A stretch of DNA of 64,000 nt from Natronocalculus amylovorans (GTDB lineage Archaea > Halobacteriota > Halobacteria > Halobacteriales > Haloferacaceae). The DNA lies in NCBI RefSeq assembly GCF_023638035.1, contig NZ_JAKRVX010000001.1, forward strand, positions 741,965-805,964, given 5' to 3'. A program made the position numbers and the translations under genes. Positions 32,763 to 42,044 of the stretch are shown here, in pieces. Below the pieces are notes generated by a model that did no database searches, had not been told where the DNA came from, and saw only the letters and a program-made list of their open reading frames with translations. Every line of letters begins with the position of its first letter. Within the stretch, counting starts at the first letter, position 1.

Positions 32763-33914
32763 ATGTCAACAGAGCACGCTAACGGGTCGATCCCAACCGG
32801 TGTTGAAGCAAGAAACGCACTTACAGAAGCGACCGCTACTGTTGATGCAGTCCAAGCCGAGATCGACGAGCACGGTGAAGAACGCGTTGTTGCGACTGCT
32901 GACGCCTACCGGCGTGCGATTCGGCTGCTGGATCAGTATGAAGAGACCGCAACCGGGACTGGCGATTTTAAATCGTATCTCCAGTTCCAGAGTAGCTTTC
33001 TTGATTTTGTCTCGGAACTGTCCGAAGAGATTCCTGCATACGAGGGATTTTCGAACGCCAGCGATCGAATGGACAAGCGCCGACTCAGCCAGAAGGATTT
33101 TGACTATGCCCGAGACGAGGTTGCGCCTGCACGCACATTTGTTGAACTGCTTGAGCAACGCTCCGAGGCGATCGATGCATACCGAACGGCCCGCAGTGGG
33201 GCAAAAACACGGCTCAAAGAGCTGCGATCGGCTGAAAAAGAGTATGCACGGCTCACCGACCTCACAGACTACAATCTGGATGTTCCAATTGATGAGCTGA
33301 AAGAGCCGATCGAGGCATACAATAACGCAGTCACTGACGCGTTTACCCAGTTTAAAACGAACGAAAACGCACGCAAACTGTTCAATTTCATTCAGGCAAC
33401 AAAATCATTCCCGCTTGTGAATTTTGAGCAACCACCACCGGAGCTTATCGAATATATACAGACAGAAGATGCGGGTGAGAAGCCGCTTCCCAAACTGCTT
33501 GATCTGGTTGATTACTCCTCGTCAAAGCTTGATCACTATGTCTCAGATCCGGGAGCGCTCCGGACAAACGTTGCTGTGCATCGAACATTTTTGGATCGGA
33601 TCACTGCTGAGCCACTCACAATCGAGTGGCCACCGGCGGAAGCAAACGAACTCCAATTTCGGCTCAAAGAGCTTTCATCGGTGACGCGAAAACTTGGTGA
33701 TGAATCGTTAGAGGGATATTTACGGACGCTCCGGCGGCTAACAAACAATCCGGATTTCACTACCCTACGAGACGCTGCTGCTGCCAAAGAAGAGCTGGAT
33801 GACGAGACGCTTTCCCGAATTGTATCCGGTGAGATTGTCGATGACTACGAAGCGATCGTCTCTGCAATCGAGTCACTTGAATTGACACTCGAAGAAACAA
33901 AGCGGGACGTGTAG
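32763..33914 (+). CDS. Coiled-coil haloarchaeal protein, DUF7118-like
   Basis: 383 aa, very acidic and mostly alpha-helical with extended heptad-like stretches (VDAVQAEIDEHGEERVVATA, RTARSGAKTRLKELRSAEKE). PLVNFEQPPPELIEYI and LPKLLDLVDYSSSKLDHYV are the conserved landmarks. I recall this family as DUF7118, frequently found between hisI and glmM. It has no membrane segment and no known activity. It is translationally close to hisI (2-base gap) and converges with glmM. Confidence 0.8.
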   Translation: MSTEHANGSIPTGVEARNALTEATATVDAVQAEIDEHGEERVVATADAYRRAIRLLDQYEETATGTGDFKSYLQFQSSFLDFVSELSEEIPAYEGFSNASDRMDKRRLSQKDFDYARDEVAPARTFVELLEQRSEAIDAYRTARSGAKTRLKELRSAEKEYARLTDLTDYNLDVPIDELKEPIEAYNNAVTDAFTQFKTNENARKLFNFIQATKSFPLVNFEQPPPELIEYIQTEDAGEKPLPKLLDLVDYSSSKLDHYVSDPGALRTNVAVHRTFLDRITAEPLTIEWPPAEANELQFRLKELSSVTRKLGDESLEGYLRTLRRLTNNPDFTTLRDAAAAKEELDDETLSRIVSGEIVDDYEAIVSAIESLELTLEETKRDV

Positions 33915-33919
33915 TAATT

Positions 33920-35278
33920 TCAGTGCTGGGCGCTCATGATCGCGTCGTGTATTCCGTCTGCAAGCGATTGAGCACGGTCGGCTTCGCGTCCCTCTGCGTA
34001 GATTCTGATCTTCGGCTCCGTTCCGCTTGGACGGACTAATACCCATGCGTCACCGTAATCAAGCCGGTAGCCGTCGATCGTATTTGGTGTTGCATCCTGT
34101 GATTCAACATATGTCTCTGCGGCTGCAAGCATCTTCGATCGCTGCGACTCCGAGCGGTATTCGATATTGTATCGGACATTGTGGTATGACTGATACGGTG
34201 CGACAACCTCGCTTGCGGTTGAATCAGCAAGTAGCTCAAGGAACTTTGCCCCAATGTACGCACCATCACGAACGAGCCGATAGTTTGGGAAAAATATTCC
34301 ACCATTGCCCTCTCCAGAGATTGGAACTGTCTGTCCTTCTGCCCACAGCTCTTTGATTCTCGTAATGATGTTTGTTGCACCGATCGGCGTCAGCTCAAGG
34401 GTTGCCCCAACATCGTCACAGACATCGACAAGCCGCTGTGAGACGTTTACTGCAGCAACGGTTGTGTCTCCTTTTGAAAGCGCTTCTGCGGCAAGTGCGG
34501 CAAGCGATGTGTCGCCATCGATATAGTTACCGTCCTCATCGATGAAGATTGCTCGATCGGCATCGCCATCGTGTGCGATCCCAACATCTGCATCAGTTGC
34601 TTCCACAAGCGTACAAAGATCTTCTAAATGCTCTTTAACTGGCTCTGACATTCGACCTGGGAAGTGGCCGTCCGGCTGTGCGTTCACCGTAATAACTGAA
34701 CAGCCGAGCGCTCGATAGAACTCAGGGCTGGTGAGCGCCCCTGCACCGTGTGCCGGATCGAGTGCAACAGTCAGATTAGCATCCGCGATCGTCTCCCGAT
34801 CGACTGATGCTAACAACTCTTCGACATAGTCGTCATTTACCGTCTCGATTTGGGTTGTCTCCTCGATCTCATTCCACTCTCCGATCGTGAACTGCTCAGT
34901 CAAGACGTGCTCTTCAATCCGTTCGAGCGTCCGGACAGGGAGTTCAATTCCATCTGTCCCGATCAGTTTGACACCGTTGTACTGCGGTGGGTTGTGTGAC
35001 GCTGTAATAAGAATGCCAGGGAGTGATTCGACCTCACAGTAGCGTGTGACTGCCGGTGTTGGTGCAATCCCAAGACGGTCAACTGCAGTCCCAGTGCTTG
35101 CTGCACCCCCCGCAGCGATGTTTGCAAATAGCTGCCCGGTCGTTCGTGTATCACGTGCAACTGCAACTCGATCAACATCCCACACAGTCGCTGCTGCCCG
35201 TGCAATGCGTAAGACGAATTCCGGCGAGAGGCCCTTGCCCGCTACACCGCGGACCCCGCTGGAACCGAAGATATCCAT
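33920..35278 (-). CDS. glmM: Phosphoglucosamine/phosphomannomutase family enzyme
   Basis: 452 aa, alpha-D-phosphohexomutase. The start MDIFGSSGVRGVAGKGLSPE is family-typical. The active-site phosphoserine is in LITASHNPPQYNG, the Mg-binding DGDADRAIF is present, the sugar loop is GEGNGGIFFP-like, and the phosphate-binding WVLVRPSGTEPKIRIYAEG is at the C-terminus. It interconverts hexosamine- or hexose-1- and 6-phosphates for nucleotide-sugar and glycan synthesis. Whether glucosamine or mannose is preferred cannot be settled from the sequence. Confidence 0.92.
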   Translation of the reverse strand: MDIFGSSGVRGVAGKGLSPEFVLRIARAAATVWDVDRVAVARDTRTTGQLFANIAAGGAASTGTAVDRLGIAPTPAVTRYCEVESLPGILITASHNPPQYNGVKLIGTDGIELPVRTLERIEEHVLTEQFTIGEWNEIEETTQIETVNDDYVEELLASVDRETIADANLTVALDPAHGAGALTSPEFYRALGCSVITVNAQPDGHFPGRMSEPVKEHLEDLCTLVEATDADVGIAHDGDADRAIFIDEDGNYIDGDTSLAALAAEALSKGDTTVAAVNVSQRLVDVCDDVGATLELTPIGATNIITRIKELWAEGQTVPISGEGNGGIFFPNYRLVRDGAYIGAKFLELLADSTASEVVAPYQSYHNVRYNIEYRSESQRSKMLAAAETYVESQDATPNTIDGYRLDYGDAWVLVRPSGTEPKIRIYAEGREADRAQSLADGIHDAIMSAQH

Positions 35279-35355
35279 ACTGAACCTCACTCACGGCGCG
35301 GTAAAATCGTTTCCGACCCAAACCTCGTGTGTGTACGGTTCGCTATGTACTGTTC

Positions 35356-36030
35356 TTATGGCTCGCCAAGATATTGATGCCGCCGGTAAAGGTAGTATAG
35401 TGCAACGACCAGGCTCAGTGTGAATGCGGTCAAAAATGCAGAACCAGCAGCCATCAACCCATACAACACTGCATCGGGATCCCAATCGACATCTGCGTCG
35501 GTGATTTCTTTTGCATCGAGATAAATCCCGATCGGAAACAGAAACAACAACGCAATGCCGAACAGTCCAAACGCTGCTGCGACAAGCACAACAATCACGG
35601 TGAATAGTCCGGTTGCAATCCCGCCAGCTCCAACGATATCGATCGTAATCGTGAACAGGAACAGGACACCAACGAGAATTGAGCCGACGATACCACCAAT
35701 TACGTAGAGCGGTACCGCCGCAACCCAGTACCACCAACTTGAGTCTACGGCTAAACCCGTTTTATTCATCTCCGTTTCAGCGGCCTCTTCGATAACTGGG
35801 GGTCGTTGAGCAGAGGGTGGTTCGATCGCATCTTCGGGCTGCTGTGTTTCAACTGGAGCTGTTACATCTGTGTCTGTGCGTGTGCTTTCGTGAGCGTCAC
35901 TCGGATCAGTTACGTCACTTCGTGTTGGCGGTGGCTCACTGACCGTTTCGGAGTGATCGGCTGACTGCGAACTGGTATGATCCGTATTCTCATCAAATTC
36001 TGTTGGTTTATCATCAGTTGGCGGGGCCAT
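35356..36030 (-). CDS. Haloarchaeal membrane protein with disordered N-terminus
   Basis: 224 aa from the ATG 36030 (MAPPTDDKPTEFDENTDH). The first 105 residues are a low-complexity Asp/Thr/Ser/Pro-rich segment. Four hydrophobic helices follow: YWVAAVPLYVIGGIVGSILV, the LFLFTITIDIVGAGG-GLFTVIVVLVAAAF pair, and FLTAFTLSLVVALYYL. IYLDAKEITDADVDWDPDAVLYG is the conserved haloarchaeal motif between the last helices. The protein is probably integral in the cytoplasmic membrane, of unknown function. It is preceded by the convergent/parallel lpdA region and followed by glmM in the same orientation. Confidence 0.78.
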   Translation of the reverse strand: MAPPTDDKPTEFDENTDHTSSQSADHSETVSEPPPTRSDVTDPSDAHESTRTDTDVTAPVETQQPEDAIEPPSAQRPPVIEEAAETEMNKTGLAVDSSWWYWVAAVPLYVIGGIVGSILVGVLFLFTITIDIVGAGGIATGLFTVIVVLVAAAFGLFGIALLFLFPIGIYLDAKEITDADVDWDPDAVLYGLMAAGSAFLTAFTLSLVVALYYLYRRHQYLGEP

Positions 36031-36123
36031 AGCACACACCACGTACGCAACCATTGTAAGAATTAGTCGTCGCAGTTGACACAACTGCATCGGAAACGGA
36101 GGGGTTCAGTATCTGAATCGCCG

Positions 36124-37548
36124 TTATCTGTTCAGCGTGTGGATCGCTTGACCTTGTGCATTCTCTGCGGCTTCCATCACGGCTTCTGCAAGCGTTGGAT
36201 GGGTATGAACCGTCGATGCAATGTCTTCGATCGTCGCACCCAACTCAATCGCAAGCGTCACCTCTGCAATCAGCTCAGAGGCTTCCGGTCCGACGATCTG
36301 TGCACCAAGTACAAATCCGGTTGGCTCATCAGCAACGATCCGGACAAATCCGTCCGTATGCCCTGTTGTGAGTGCGCGACCGGATGCACGGAACGGCATC
36401 TCACCAACAACCGGCTCAAATCCGTTGTCGGCTGCTTCGGCTTCAGTAAGCCCAACCGTTCCGATCTCCGGATCGGTAAAGACGGCTGCGGGAATTGCTT
36501 GTACATCCATTGCGGCCGGCTCTCCGGCAATCACCTCCGCGGCAACGATTCCTTCTTTTGAGGCTGCATGTGCCAACATCGGCTCACCAGCGACGTCACC
36601 CACTGCGTGGATATGGTCCACGTTTGTCCGGGTTCGATCGTCTGTCGTGATGAAGCCGCGATCGTCCGTCTCAACGCCAGCATTCTCGAGCTCAAGCGTG
36701 TCAGAGACTGGCGATCGGCCGACTGCGACAAGCACCTTGTCCGCCTCGTAGCTCGACTCCTCGCCGTCTTCGGTTTCGCTCGTAACGACAATGCCGTCGT
36801 CGGTCTCTTCCCAGCCGCTTGCACCTTCGCCGAAGTTGAACTCGATGCCGAGCGATTCTGCACGTTTCCGCACAATTCGGGAGACATCATCTTCATAGCC
36901 TGGCAACACGTCATCCAGCATCTCGATAACGGTCACATCGCTGCCAAGCTTTGCGAACGTCGTTGATAGCTCCATCCCAATGTAGCCTGCGCCAACGACG
37001 ACCAGTTTGTCCGGCACCTCGGTCGCTGCAAGCGCATCGGTCGAACTCCAAACTGGCTCGTCGGCATACGCAAAGTTTGGAATTTGAATCGGCCGTGAGC
37101 CAGTCGCGATAATTGCGTGTTTGAACTCGATCGACTCGCTGCCCTGCCCCTCCCCCCCATGGGCGACACGAACTTTGTTCTCATCTGCAAACGTTGCAGT
37201 CCCTTTGAGGAGGTTCACCTGATTTGCTTTACAGAGCTTTTCGACACCGCTTGTAAGCTGGTCAACAACGCCATCTTTCCACTCAGTCATTGTCGCCATC
37301 TCAACAGCAGGGTCAGCGCTGATCCCCATGTGTTCAGCGTTGCTCACTTCGTCTGCGAGGTCTGCCGCAGTAATGAACGCCTTTGATGGGATACAGCCGA
37401 CGTTCAAACAGGTTCCTCCGTAGCTGTCTCGTTCGACAAGCGTTGTGTCAAGGCCTTTTTGTGCAGCGCGGATTGCGGCCACGTAGCCGCCAGGACCTGC
37501 GCCGATAATCAATACGTCCGTTCCAGTTGCGATATCTCCAACGACCAT
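36124..37548 (-). CDS. lpdA: Dihydrolipoamide dehydrogenase (E3)
   Basis: 474 aa flavoprotein. The FAD-binding VLIIGAGPGGYVAAIRAAQ start and the redox disulfide in GGTCLNVGCIPSKAFI are canonical. The NAD-binding VVVGAGYIGMELSTTFAKLG and the C-terminal HTHPTLAEAVMEAAENA with the catalytic His are also canonical. It reoxidises the lipoyl groups of the E2 subunit encoded immediately upstream (stop and start adjacent at 37549/37548). Confidence 0.96.
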   Translation of the reverse strand: MVVGDIATGTDVLIIGAGPGGYVAAIRAAQKGLDTTLVERDSYGGTCLNVGCIPSKAFITAADLADEVSNAEHMGISADPAVEMATMTEWKDGVVDQLTSGVEKLCKANQVNLLKGTATFADENKVRVAHGGEGQGSESIEFKHAIIATGSRPIQIPNFAYADEPVWSSTDALAATEVPDKLVVVGAGYIGMELSTTFAKLGSDVTVIEMLDDVLPGYEDDVSRIVRKRAESLGIEFNFGEGASGWEETDDGIVVTSETEDGEESSYEADKVLVAVGRSPVSDTLELENAGVETDDRGFITTDDRTRTNVDHIHAVGDVAGEPMLAHAASKEGIVAAEVIAGEPAAMDVQAIPAAVFTDPEIGTVGLTEAEAADNGFEPVVGEMPFRASGRALTTGHTDGFVRIVADEPTGFVLGAQIVGPEASELIAEVTLAIELGATIEDIASTVHTHPTLAEAVMEAAENAQGQAIHTLNR

Positions 37549-39060
37549 CTATTGTGACTCCAGTAGCAGCAGTTTTGGATTGTTCAGGTATTTCATAACC
37601 TCATTCGTGAACGCCCCTGCCTCTGCACCATCAATCACACGATGATCGATCGTCAGTGACAGCGGCAGTGTGTATGCTGGGACAACTGCATCATCCTGCA
37701 CCACAGGGCGTTTTTCGATCGCACCCAAGCCTAATATAGCCGTCTCAGGATAGTTGATAATTGGCGTTGCGTACTCGCCACCGATCGCCCCGAAGTTCGT
37801 AATCGTGAACGTTCCGCCCTGCATCTCTTCGACACTGATTTTCCGTTCGCGGGCGCGGGTGGCAAGATCATACACGTCATCTGCAACTTCGAGCAACGAT
37901 TTCTCCCCGACGTTTTTGACAACTGGAACCATCAAGCCAGCATCCGTTGCGACCGCAATTCCGATGTTGTACTCACCTTTGACGATGATCTCTTCTGCCT
38001 CTTCATCGAGCGTCGAGTTGAGGATTGGGTACGCTTTCATCGCACGGACAATCGCCTTCATCACAAACGGCATGTATGTCAGGCGAACGTCGCGCTCTGC
38101 GGCCATCTCCTTGAGTTCGCTTCGTGTCTCAACAAGATTGTCTACCGTTACCGTGTCGTGATGGGTGACGTGTGGGGCAGTGTATTTGGACTTCTCCATC
38201 TGCTTGCCGATCGTTCGGCGAACACCACGATACGGAATCCGTTCACGCACTCCATCTGCACCAACTGTTGCTGCAGTGGCAGCAGCTGCGTCAGCGGCCT
38301 GTGCCTCATTCACTGCATCTGCATACGCTTGGACCGCCTCCGGCGTGACGAATGCCTCACCGTCTTGTGTTTCATCGGTTGGAACATCGTGTAATTCGAC
38401 ACCGGCTTCGTCTGCAAGCTTTCTGGTTGCTGGTGCTGCAAGCGTCCGCTCACGGCCTGCCTTTTCAACGCTTGCCGTCGATTCTGCTGTCGTTTTGGGT
38501 CCCGACTTCAACCCACCACCGGAGACGGACTGCCCGTCTTTTGAGACTGCAGCCTTGCCGCTTGGCTCAAACGATTTTGGAGCCGGCTTCGCATCGTCAT
38601 CAGCACTTGCTCCGTCCGCTTTCGATCGGATATCGCCCTCCGTAATCCGGCCGCTTGGACCGGAGCCGGACACTGACTCAATATCAACACCCAACTCACG
38701 GGCAAGTCGGCGAACAGCTGGTGGTGCGAACACACGTCCACCTGGTGTCTCAGGCGTATCGTCGGTTGCCGCTGTTTCACCTTCAGATTCTGCTTCCGAT
38801 GCGCTGTCGTCGTCCTCACCGTCAACAGTGAACGTGATGATCACATTGCCGACTGGGACGATCTCTCCTTCCTCTGCAAGGAGCTCTTTCACGGTGCCAT
38901 TGTACGGCGATGGCACTTCAACAAGTGCTTTGTCCGTCTCAACCTCTGCTACAGGCTGGTCTTCGCTGACTGTCTCGCCCGCGGACACGAGCCAACTGAC
39001 CAACTCTCCTTCTGCGACTCCCTCACCAACGTCAGGGAGTTTGAACTCTTTCGTCGCCAT
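37549..39060 (-). CDS. pdhC: 2-oxoacid dehydrogenase E2 (dihydrolipoamide acyltransferase)
   Basis: 503 aa. One lipoyl domain (1-76) has the lipoylated Lys in EVETDKALVEVPSPY. Two peripheral-subunit-binding-like segments follow (FAPPAVRRLARELGVDIESV, and AAPATRKLADEAGVELHDVP), separated by Ala/Ser/Asp-rich linkers. The catalytic domain (about 270-503) has GVRRTIGKQMEKSKYTAPHV and LSLTIDHRVIDGAEAG with the active His. The presence of two E1/E3-binding-type motifs is notable. It is the core of the haloarchaeal oxoacid dehydrogenase complex. Its true substrate is unresolved, because Halobacteria oxidise pyruvate mainly by ferredoxin oxidoreductase. Confidence 0.94.
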   Translation of the reverse strand: MATKEFKLPDVGEGVAEGELVSWLVSAGETVSEDQPVAEVETDKALVEVPSPYNGTVKELLAEEGEIVPVGNVIITFTVDGEDDDSASEAESEGETAATDDTPETPGGRVFAPPAVRRLARELGVDIESVSGSGPSGRITEGDIRSKADGASADDDAKPAPKSFEPSGKAAVSKDGQSVSGGGLKSGPKTTAESTASVEKAGRERTLAAPATRKLADEAGVELHDVPTDETQDGEAFVTPEAVQAYADAVNEAQAADAAAATAATVGADGVRERIPYRGVRRTIGKQMEKSKYTAPHVTHHDTVTVDNLVETRSELKEMAAERDVRLTYMPFVMKAIVRAMKAYPILNSTLDEEAEEIIVKGEYNIGIAVATDAGLMVPVVKNVGEKSLLEVADDVYDLATRARERKISVEEMQGGTFTITNFGAIGGEYATPIINYPETAILGLGAIEKRPVVQDDAVVPAYTLPLSLTIDHRVIDGAEAGAFTNEVMKYLNNPKLLLLESQ

Positions 39061-39063
39061 CAG

Positions 39064-40059
39064 TTAGAACTCCACCGTCTCCATAATGCCTTCTTTGATT
39101 CGCGCTGCATTTGGCAGGTAGTAGTCTTCGAGCGCATACAGCGGATATGGTACATCAAAGCCGCTTACGCGCTTGACTGGCGCTTCCTGATACAAGAGCG
39201 CCTCCTCTTGAACGATCGCTGTAATCTCTGCAGCGATACTGCCAGTTTTTGGCGCTTCGTTTACAACCACCGCGCGGCCTGTCTTTTTAAATGAAGAGAT
39301 AATTGCATCCCGATCGAGCGGCGAGATCGTTCGAAGGTCAATCACCTCACAATCAACACCCTCCTCAGCAAGTTCCTCTGCTGCCTCCATCGTTGGGCGG
39401 CTCATTGCGCCGTAGGTGAACACAGAGACGTCCGATCCCTCTCGTCGAGTGACTGCTTCGCCGATCGGTACGGTGTACTCCGCTTCAGGGACGTCACCAC
39501 GGAATGCACGATAGATGAGCTTTGGTTCGAGGAAGATAACTGGATCCGGATCACGGATCGCAGAAATAAGCAGACCCTTCGTATCATGTGGCGTTGACGG
39601 GATGACAACTTTGAGTCCTGCCTCGTGTGCGTAGAACGCTTCTTTTGATTCGGAGTGATGTTCTGGCGCGCGGATTCCACCACCGTATGGTGCGCGAATC
39701 ACCATCGGGCAGGTAAATCGCCCACGGCTCCGGTTTCGAAGGCGAGCAACGTGACTCACAATCTGATCGAATGCGGGATACATGAAGCCGGAGAACTGCA
39801 TCTCTGGAACCGGTTTGAGCCCGTATGCAGCCATTCCGACGGCCGTGCCAACAATGCCGGACTCTGCAAGCGGAGTGTCAATAACGCGATCGTCGCCGAA
39901 CTCTTCCCAGAGTCCCTCTGTTGCGCGGAAGACACCGCCATTTTTTCCGACATCTTCGCCCATGACAATGACATCTTCGTCCGCAGACATCTCCGTGTAG
40001 AGACCATCGCGAACCGCCTGTACCAACGTTAGATTCTGTGTTTGACTCGTCGTACTCAT
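39064..40059 (-). CDS. pdhB: 2-oxoacid dehydrogenase E1 beta subunit
   Basis: 331 aa from the ATG 40059 (MSTTSQTQNLTLVQAVRDGL). Signatures are MSADEDVIVMGEDVGKNGGVFRA-type, DTPLAESGIVGTAVGMAAYG, EMQFSGFMYPAFDQIVSHVA and HHSESKEAFYAHEAGLKVV. It forms a heterotetramer with E1 alpha and binds thiamine diphosphate. The open frame extends 52 codons further upstream, but that part is basic, lies inside pdhA and is rejected. The start is one base after the pdhA stop. Confidence 0.95.
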   Translation of the reverse strand: MSTTSQTQNLTLVQAVRDGLYTEMSADEDVIVMGEDVGKNGGVFRATEGLWEEFGDDRVIDTPLAESGIVGTAVGMAAYGLKPVPEMQFSGFMYPAFDQIVSHVARLRNRSRGRFTCPMVIRAPYGGGIRAPEHHSESKEAFYAHEAGLKVVIPSTPHDTKGLLISAIRDPDPVIFLEPKLIYRAFRGDVPEAEYTVPIGEAVTRREGSDVSVFTYGAMSRPTMEAAEELAEEGVDCEVIDLRTISPLDRDAIISSFKKTGRAVVVNEAPKTGSIAAEITAIVQEEALLYQEAPVKRVSGFDVPYPLYALEDYYLPNAARIKEGIMETVEF

Positions 40060-40060
40060 A

Positions 40061-41173
40061 TTAGTGCTCAAAGAAAACTTCGTCGCCGTATATTTCGCGG
40101 AGCGATTCAATCTCTGCGGCCTGTGCTGCGAGATGCTCCGGAAGCTCGTTGTAGACCGATTCGAACATCTCTCCCGGTAGTGGTCGCGGCTCTGACTCTG
40201 CAGCGTCGATCGCATCAGCCACGCGAGTTTCTACCTCCGATCGGACTGCAGCAACTGATTCATCGTCAAGCAATCCGTGATTTCTGCAGTAGTTTTCCAA
40301 CCGTGGGATTGGATCCTTTGCCTTCCAGCGTTGTACCTCTTCATCGTCACGGTAGACAGTCGGATCATCAGCAGTTGTGTGTGCACCAAATCGGTACTGC
40401 ACCGCTTCAATCAGTGTTGGCCGCCGGCCAGCCGCTGGTGGCTCCTCGGATTTTGCCTTCTCAATAGCTTTACGTGTGACGGCATACACCGCAAGCGGGT
40501 CCATTCCATCAACTTGGACACCCTCGAACCCGTATGCCTCAGCTTTTTGCGCGAGCGTTCGCGATGCAGTTTGCCGTTCTCGTGGGACCGAAATTGCCCA
40601 CTGGTTGTTGTTACAGAAGAAGACGTTCGGTGTATCGAAGACTCCTGCAAAGTTCAGTGCTTCGTGGAAATCACCCTCACTGGTTGCACCATCCCCGAAA
40701 TAACACATGAAGGCTTTGTCGGTATCGCCTTTGATCGAGGCACCCCATGCAGCACCGGTTGCGTGAAGCAGCTGCGTTGCGATCGGCACCGCAACAGGGA
40801 AGATGTTCGCATCCTCTGCAACGGCATTGCCTTCCTCATGACCCATCCAGTACAACAGTGTCTGTTTGAGTGGGAGTCCGCGAACGACTGCAGCACCGTG
40901 TTCACGATAGCTTGGGAACATCCAATCCTGTTCGTCAAGTGCGTGTGCACTCGCAATTTGGGCACCCTCCTGTCCGGACAGCGGTGGATATGTACCCATC
41001 CGACCTTGTCGCTGGAGGCTCACTGCACGTTGATCGAAGTGCCGAGCCAACACCATATCACGGTAGATGTCGAGGATTGTTGCGTCGTCGAGATCCGGTT
41101 CGTCACCAACAACGGTACCGTCCTCATCGAGAACTTGTACGAGATCGCCTGGGTCGCGTTCCAGGACACTCAC
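40061..41173 (-). CDS. pdhA: 2-oxoacid dehydrogenase E1 alpha subunit
   Basis: 370 aa. The thiamine-diphosphate motif is CYFGDGATSEGDFHEALNFA ending at NN, and FPSYREHGAAVVRGLPLKQ and FGAHTTADDPTVYRDDEEV are the conserved substrate and phosphorylation-loop regions. The start is taken as GTG 41173 (VSVLERDPGDLVQVL). AGGTGGA lies seven bases ahead, and related proteins begin at the equivalent of SxLxRDP. An alternative GTG four codons earlier (41185) is possible. It is the first gene of the E1a-E1b-E2-E3 operon. A CTATAA TATA-like element at 41218-41223 fits a short leader. Confidence 0.94.
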   Translation of the reverse strand: MSVLERDPGDLVQVLDEDGTVVGDEPDLDDATILDIYRDMVLARHFDQRAVSLQRQGRMGTYPPLSGQEGAQIASAHALDEQDWMFPSYREHGAAVVRGLPLKQTLLYWMGHEEGNAVAEDANIFPVAVPIATQLLHATGAAWGASIKGDTDKAFMCYFGDGATSEGDFHEALNFAGVFDTPNVFFCNNNQWAISVPRERQTASRTLAQKAEAYGFEGVQVDGMDPLAVYAVTRKAIEKAKSEEPPAAGRRPTLIEAVQYRFGAHTTADDPTVYRDDEEVQRWKAKDPIPRLENYCRNHGLLDDESVAAVRSEVETRVADAIDAAESEPRPLPGEMFESVYNELPEHLAAQAAEIESLREIYGDEVFFEH

Positions 41174-41499
41174 GATCGAATCCACCTGTACATGGTAGTA
41201 ACTGTTTCGCGCCCAAGTTATAGGGTTTTCGTAAAAGGTTTACTATACGGTGAATATCTGCCAAATCATGCTATACATGTCCATTCCAAAGCAGAGGAAA
41301 TAACAATTTGTTAAATTATATATCGAATATCCGGAAAGCATTCGGTCTGTCATGGATTTACCTGAATAATAATGGATGAATAGGCGAAATATTCGGCCGA
41401 TTGTTGAGTGTAGATTCCTGGCTAATATGCCTTCGAACCGAAACTACCTGCGAATGTTGCCCGAAACGCTCAAATAGGTAGTGTGACATTCTCTCTCAT
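41174..41499. other. Gene-free AT-rich region between pdhA and the 64-aa ORF
   Basis: It contains the pdhA promoter candidate (minus-strand CTATAA, 41218-41223) and several GAATATTC/GAATATCC-like words around 41320-41390 that could bind a regulator. No protein frame or RNA gene is recognisable. Confidence 0.5.
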
Positions 41500-41694
41500 A
41501 TGAGCGTGACGAGACATCCGTTCGACCCAGACACCGACGGCCGATCGGAATCGTCCAGACCGATTGACGCAGACCCACTGCTCAGCGAATCGGAAACAGC
41601 ACGATCACGTGCGTCCTCCGATGCTGACACTGAGCCTGCATACACCTCGCCCGGTGTGCAGTATCTGCTCACTGGCGAGTTCGGATTCTGGTAA
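41500..41694 (+). CDS. Small acidic haloarchaeal ORF
   Basis: 64 aa, MSVTRHPFDPDTDGRSESSR at the start and ending YLLTGEFGFW. It is acidic and Ser/Asp-rich with a conserved-looking aromatic C-terminus (PGVQYLLTGEFGFW), unlike a random frame. No domain is recognised and there are no membrane segments. It is divergent from pdhA and convergent with the small membrane protein gene. It may be a real Halobacteria-specific small protein. Confidence 0.5.
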   Translation: MSVTRHPFDPDTDGRSESSRPIDADPLLSESETARSRASSDADTEPAYTSPGVQYLLTGEFGFW

Positions 41695-41748
41695 AAACAG
41701 CGGCTATTCTGTGGTGGTGTGAGACGAGCGTCTCAATCAGGGCGCATT

Positions 41749-41991
41749 CTACCGTTCGTAGATCTTTTCGCGGCTTCTACTCGTACTTGAGCTACTGTCG
41801 GCAACGAACGTTTTGTAGAGCCAGTATGCTCCAAATCCAACGGCTCCAAGCATCAACAACAGGAATGCTATCTGAATCGCCCAAAACACCGCACTGACGA
41901 CCACACCGAGTACCCACAGCGCAATCCGGAACAGTACTAGCACTGCCAGACCGATCGCGGCCCATTTCAGGAGGGTCTTTGCTTCAACCAT
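41749..41991 (-). CDS. Small two-helix membrane protein
   Basis: 80 aa from the ATG 41991 (MVEAKTLLKWAAIGLAVLVL). Two strongly hydrophobic segments cover about residues 11-35 and 38-58, followed by YWLYKTFVADSSSSTSRSRE. It resembles short haloarchaeal inner-membrane proteins of unknown function. It lies 54 bases downstream of lipA in the same direction. Confidence 0.7.
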   Translation of the reverse strand: MVEAKTLLKWAAIGLAVLVLFRIALWVLGVVVSAVFWAIQIAFLLLMLGAVGFGAYWLYKTFVADSSSSTSRSREKIYER

Positions 41992-42044
41992 GCCCCCATA
42001 TTCGGGCGACAAGACAATAGACGTTATGCAACGTGTCGGCTATG

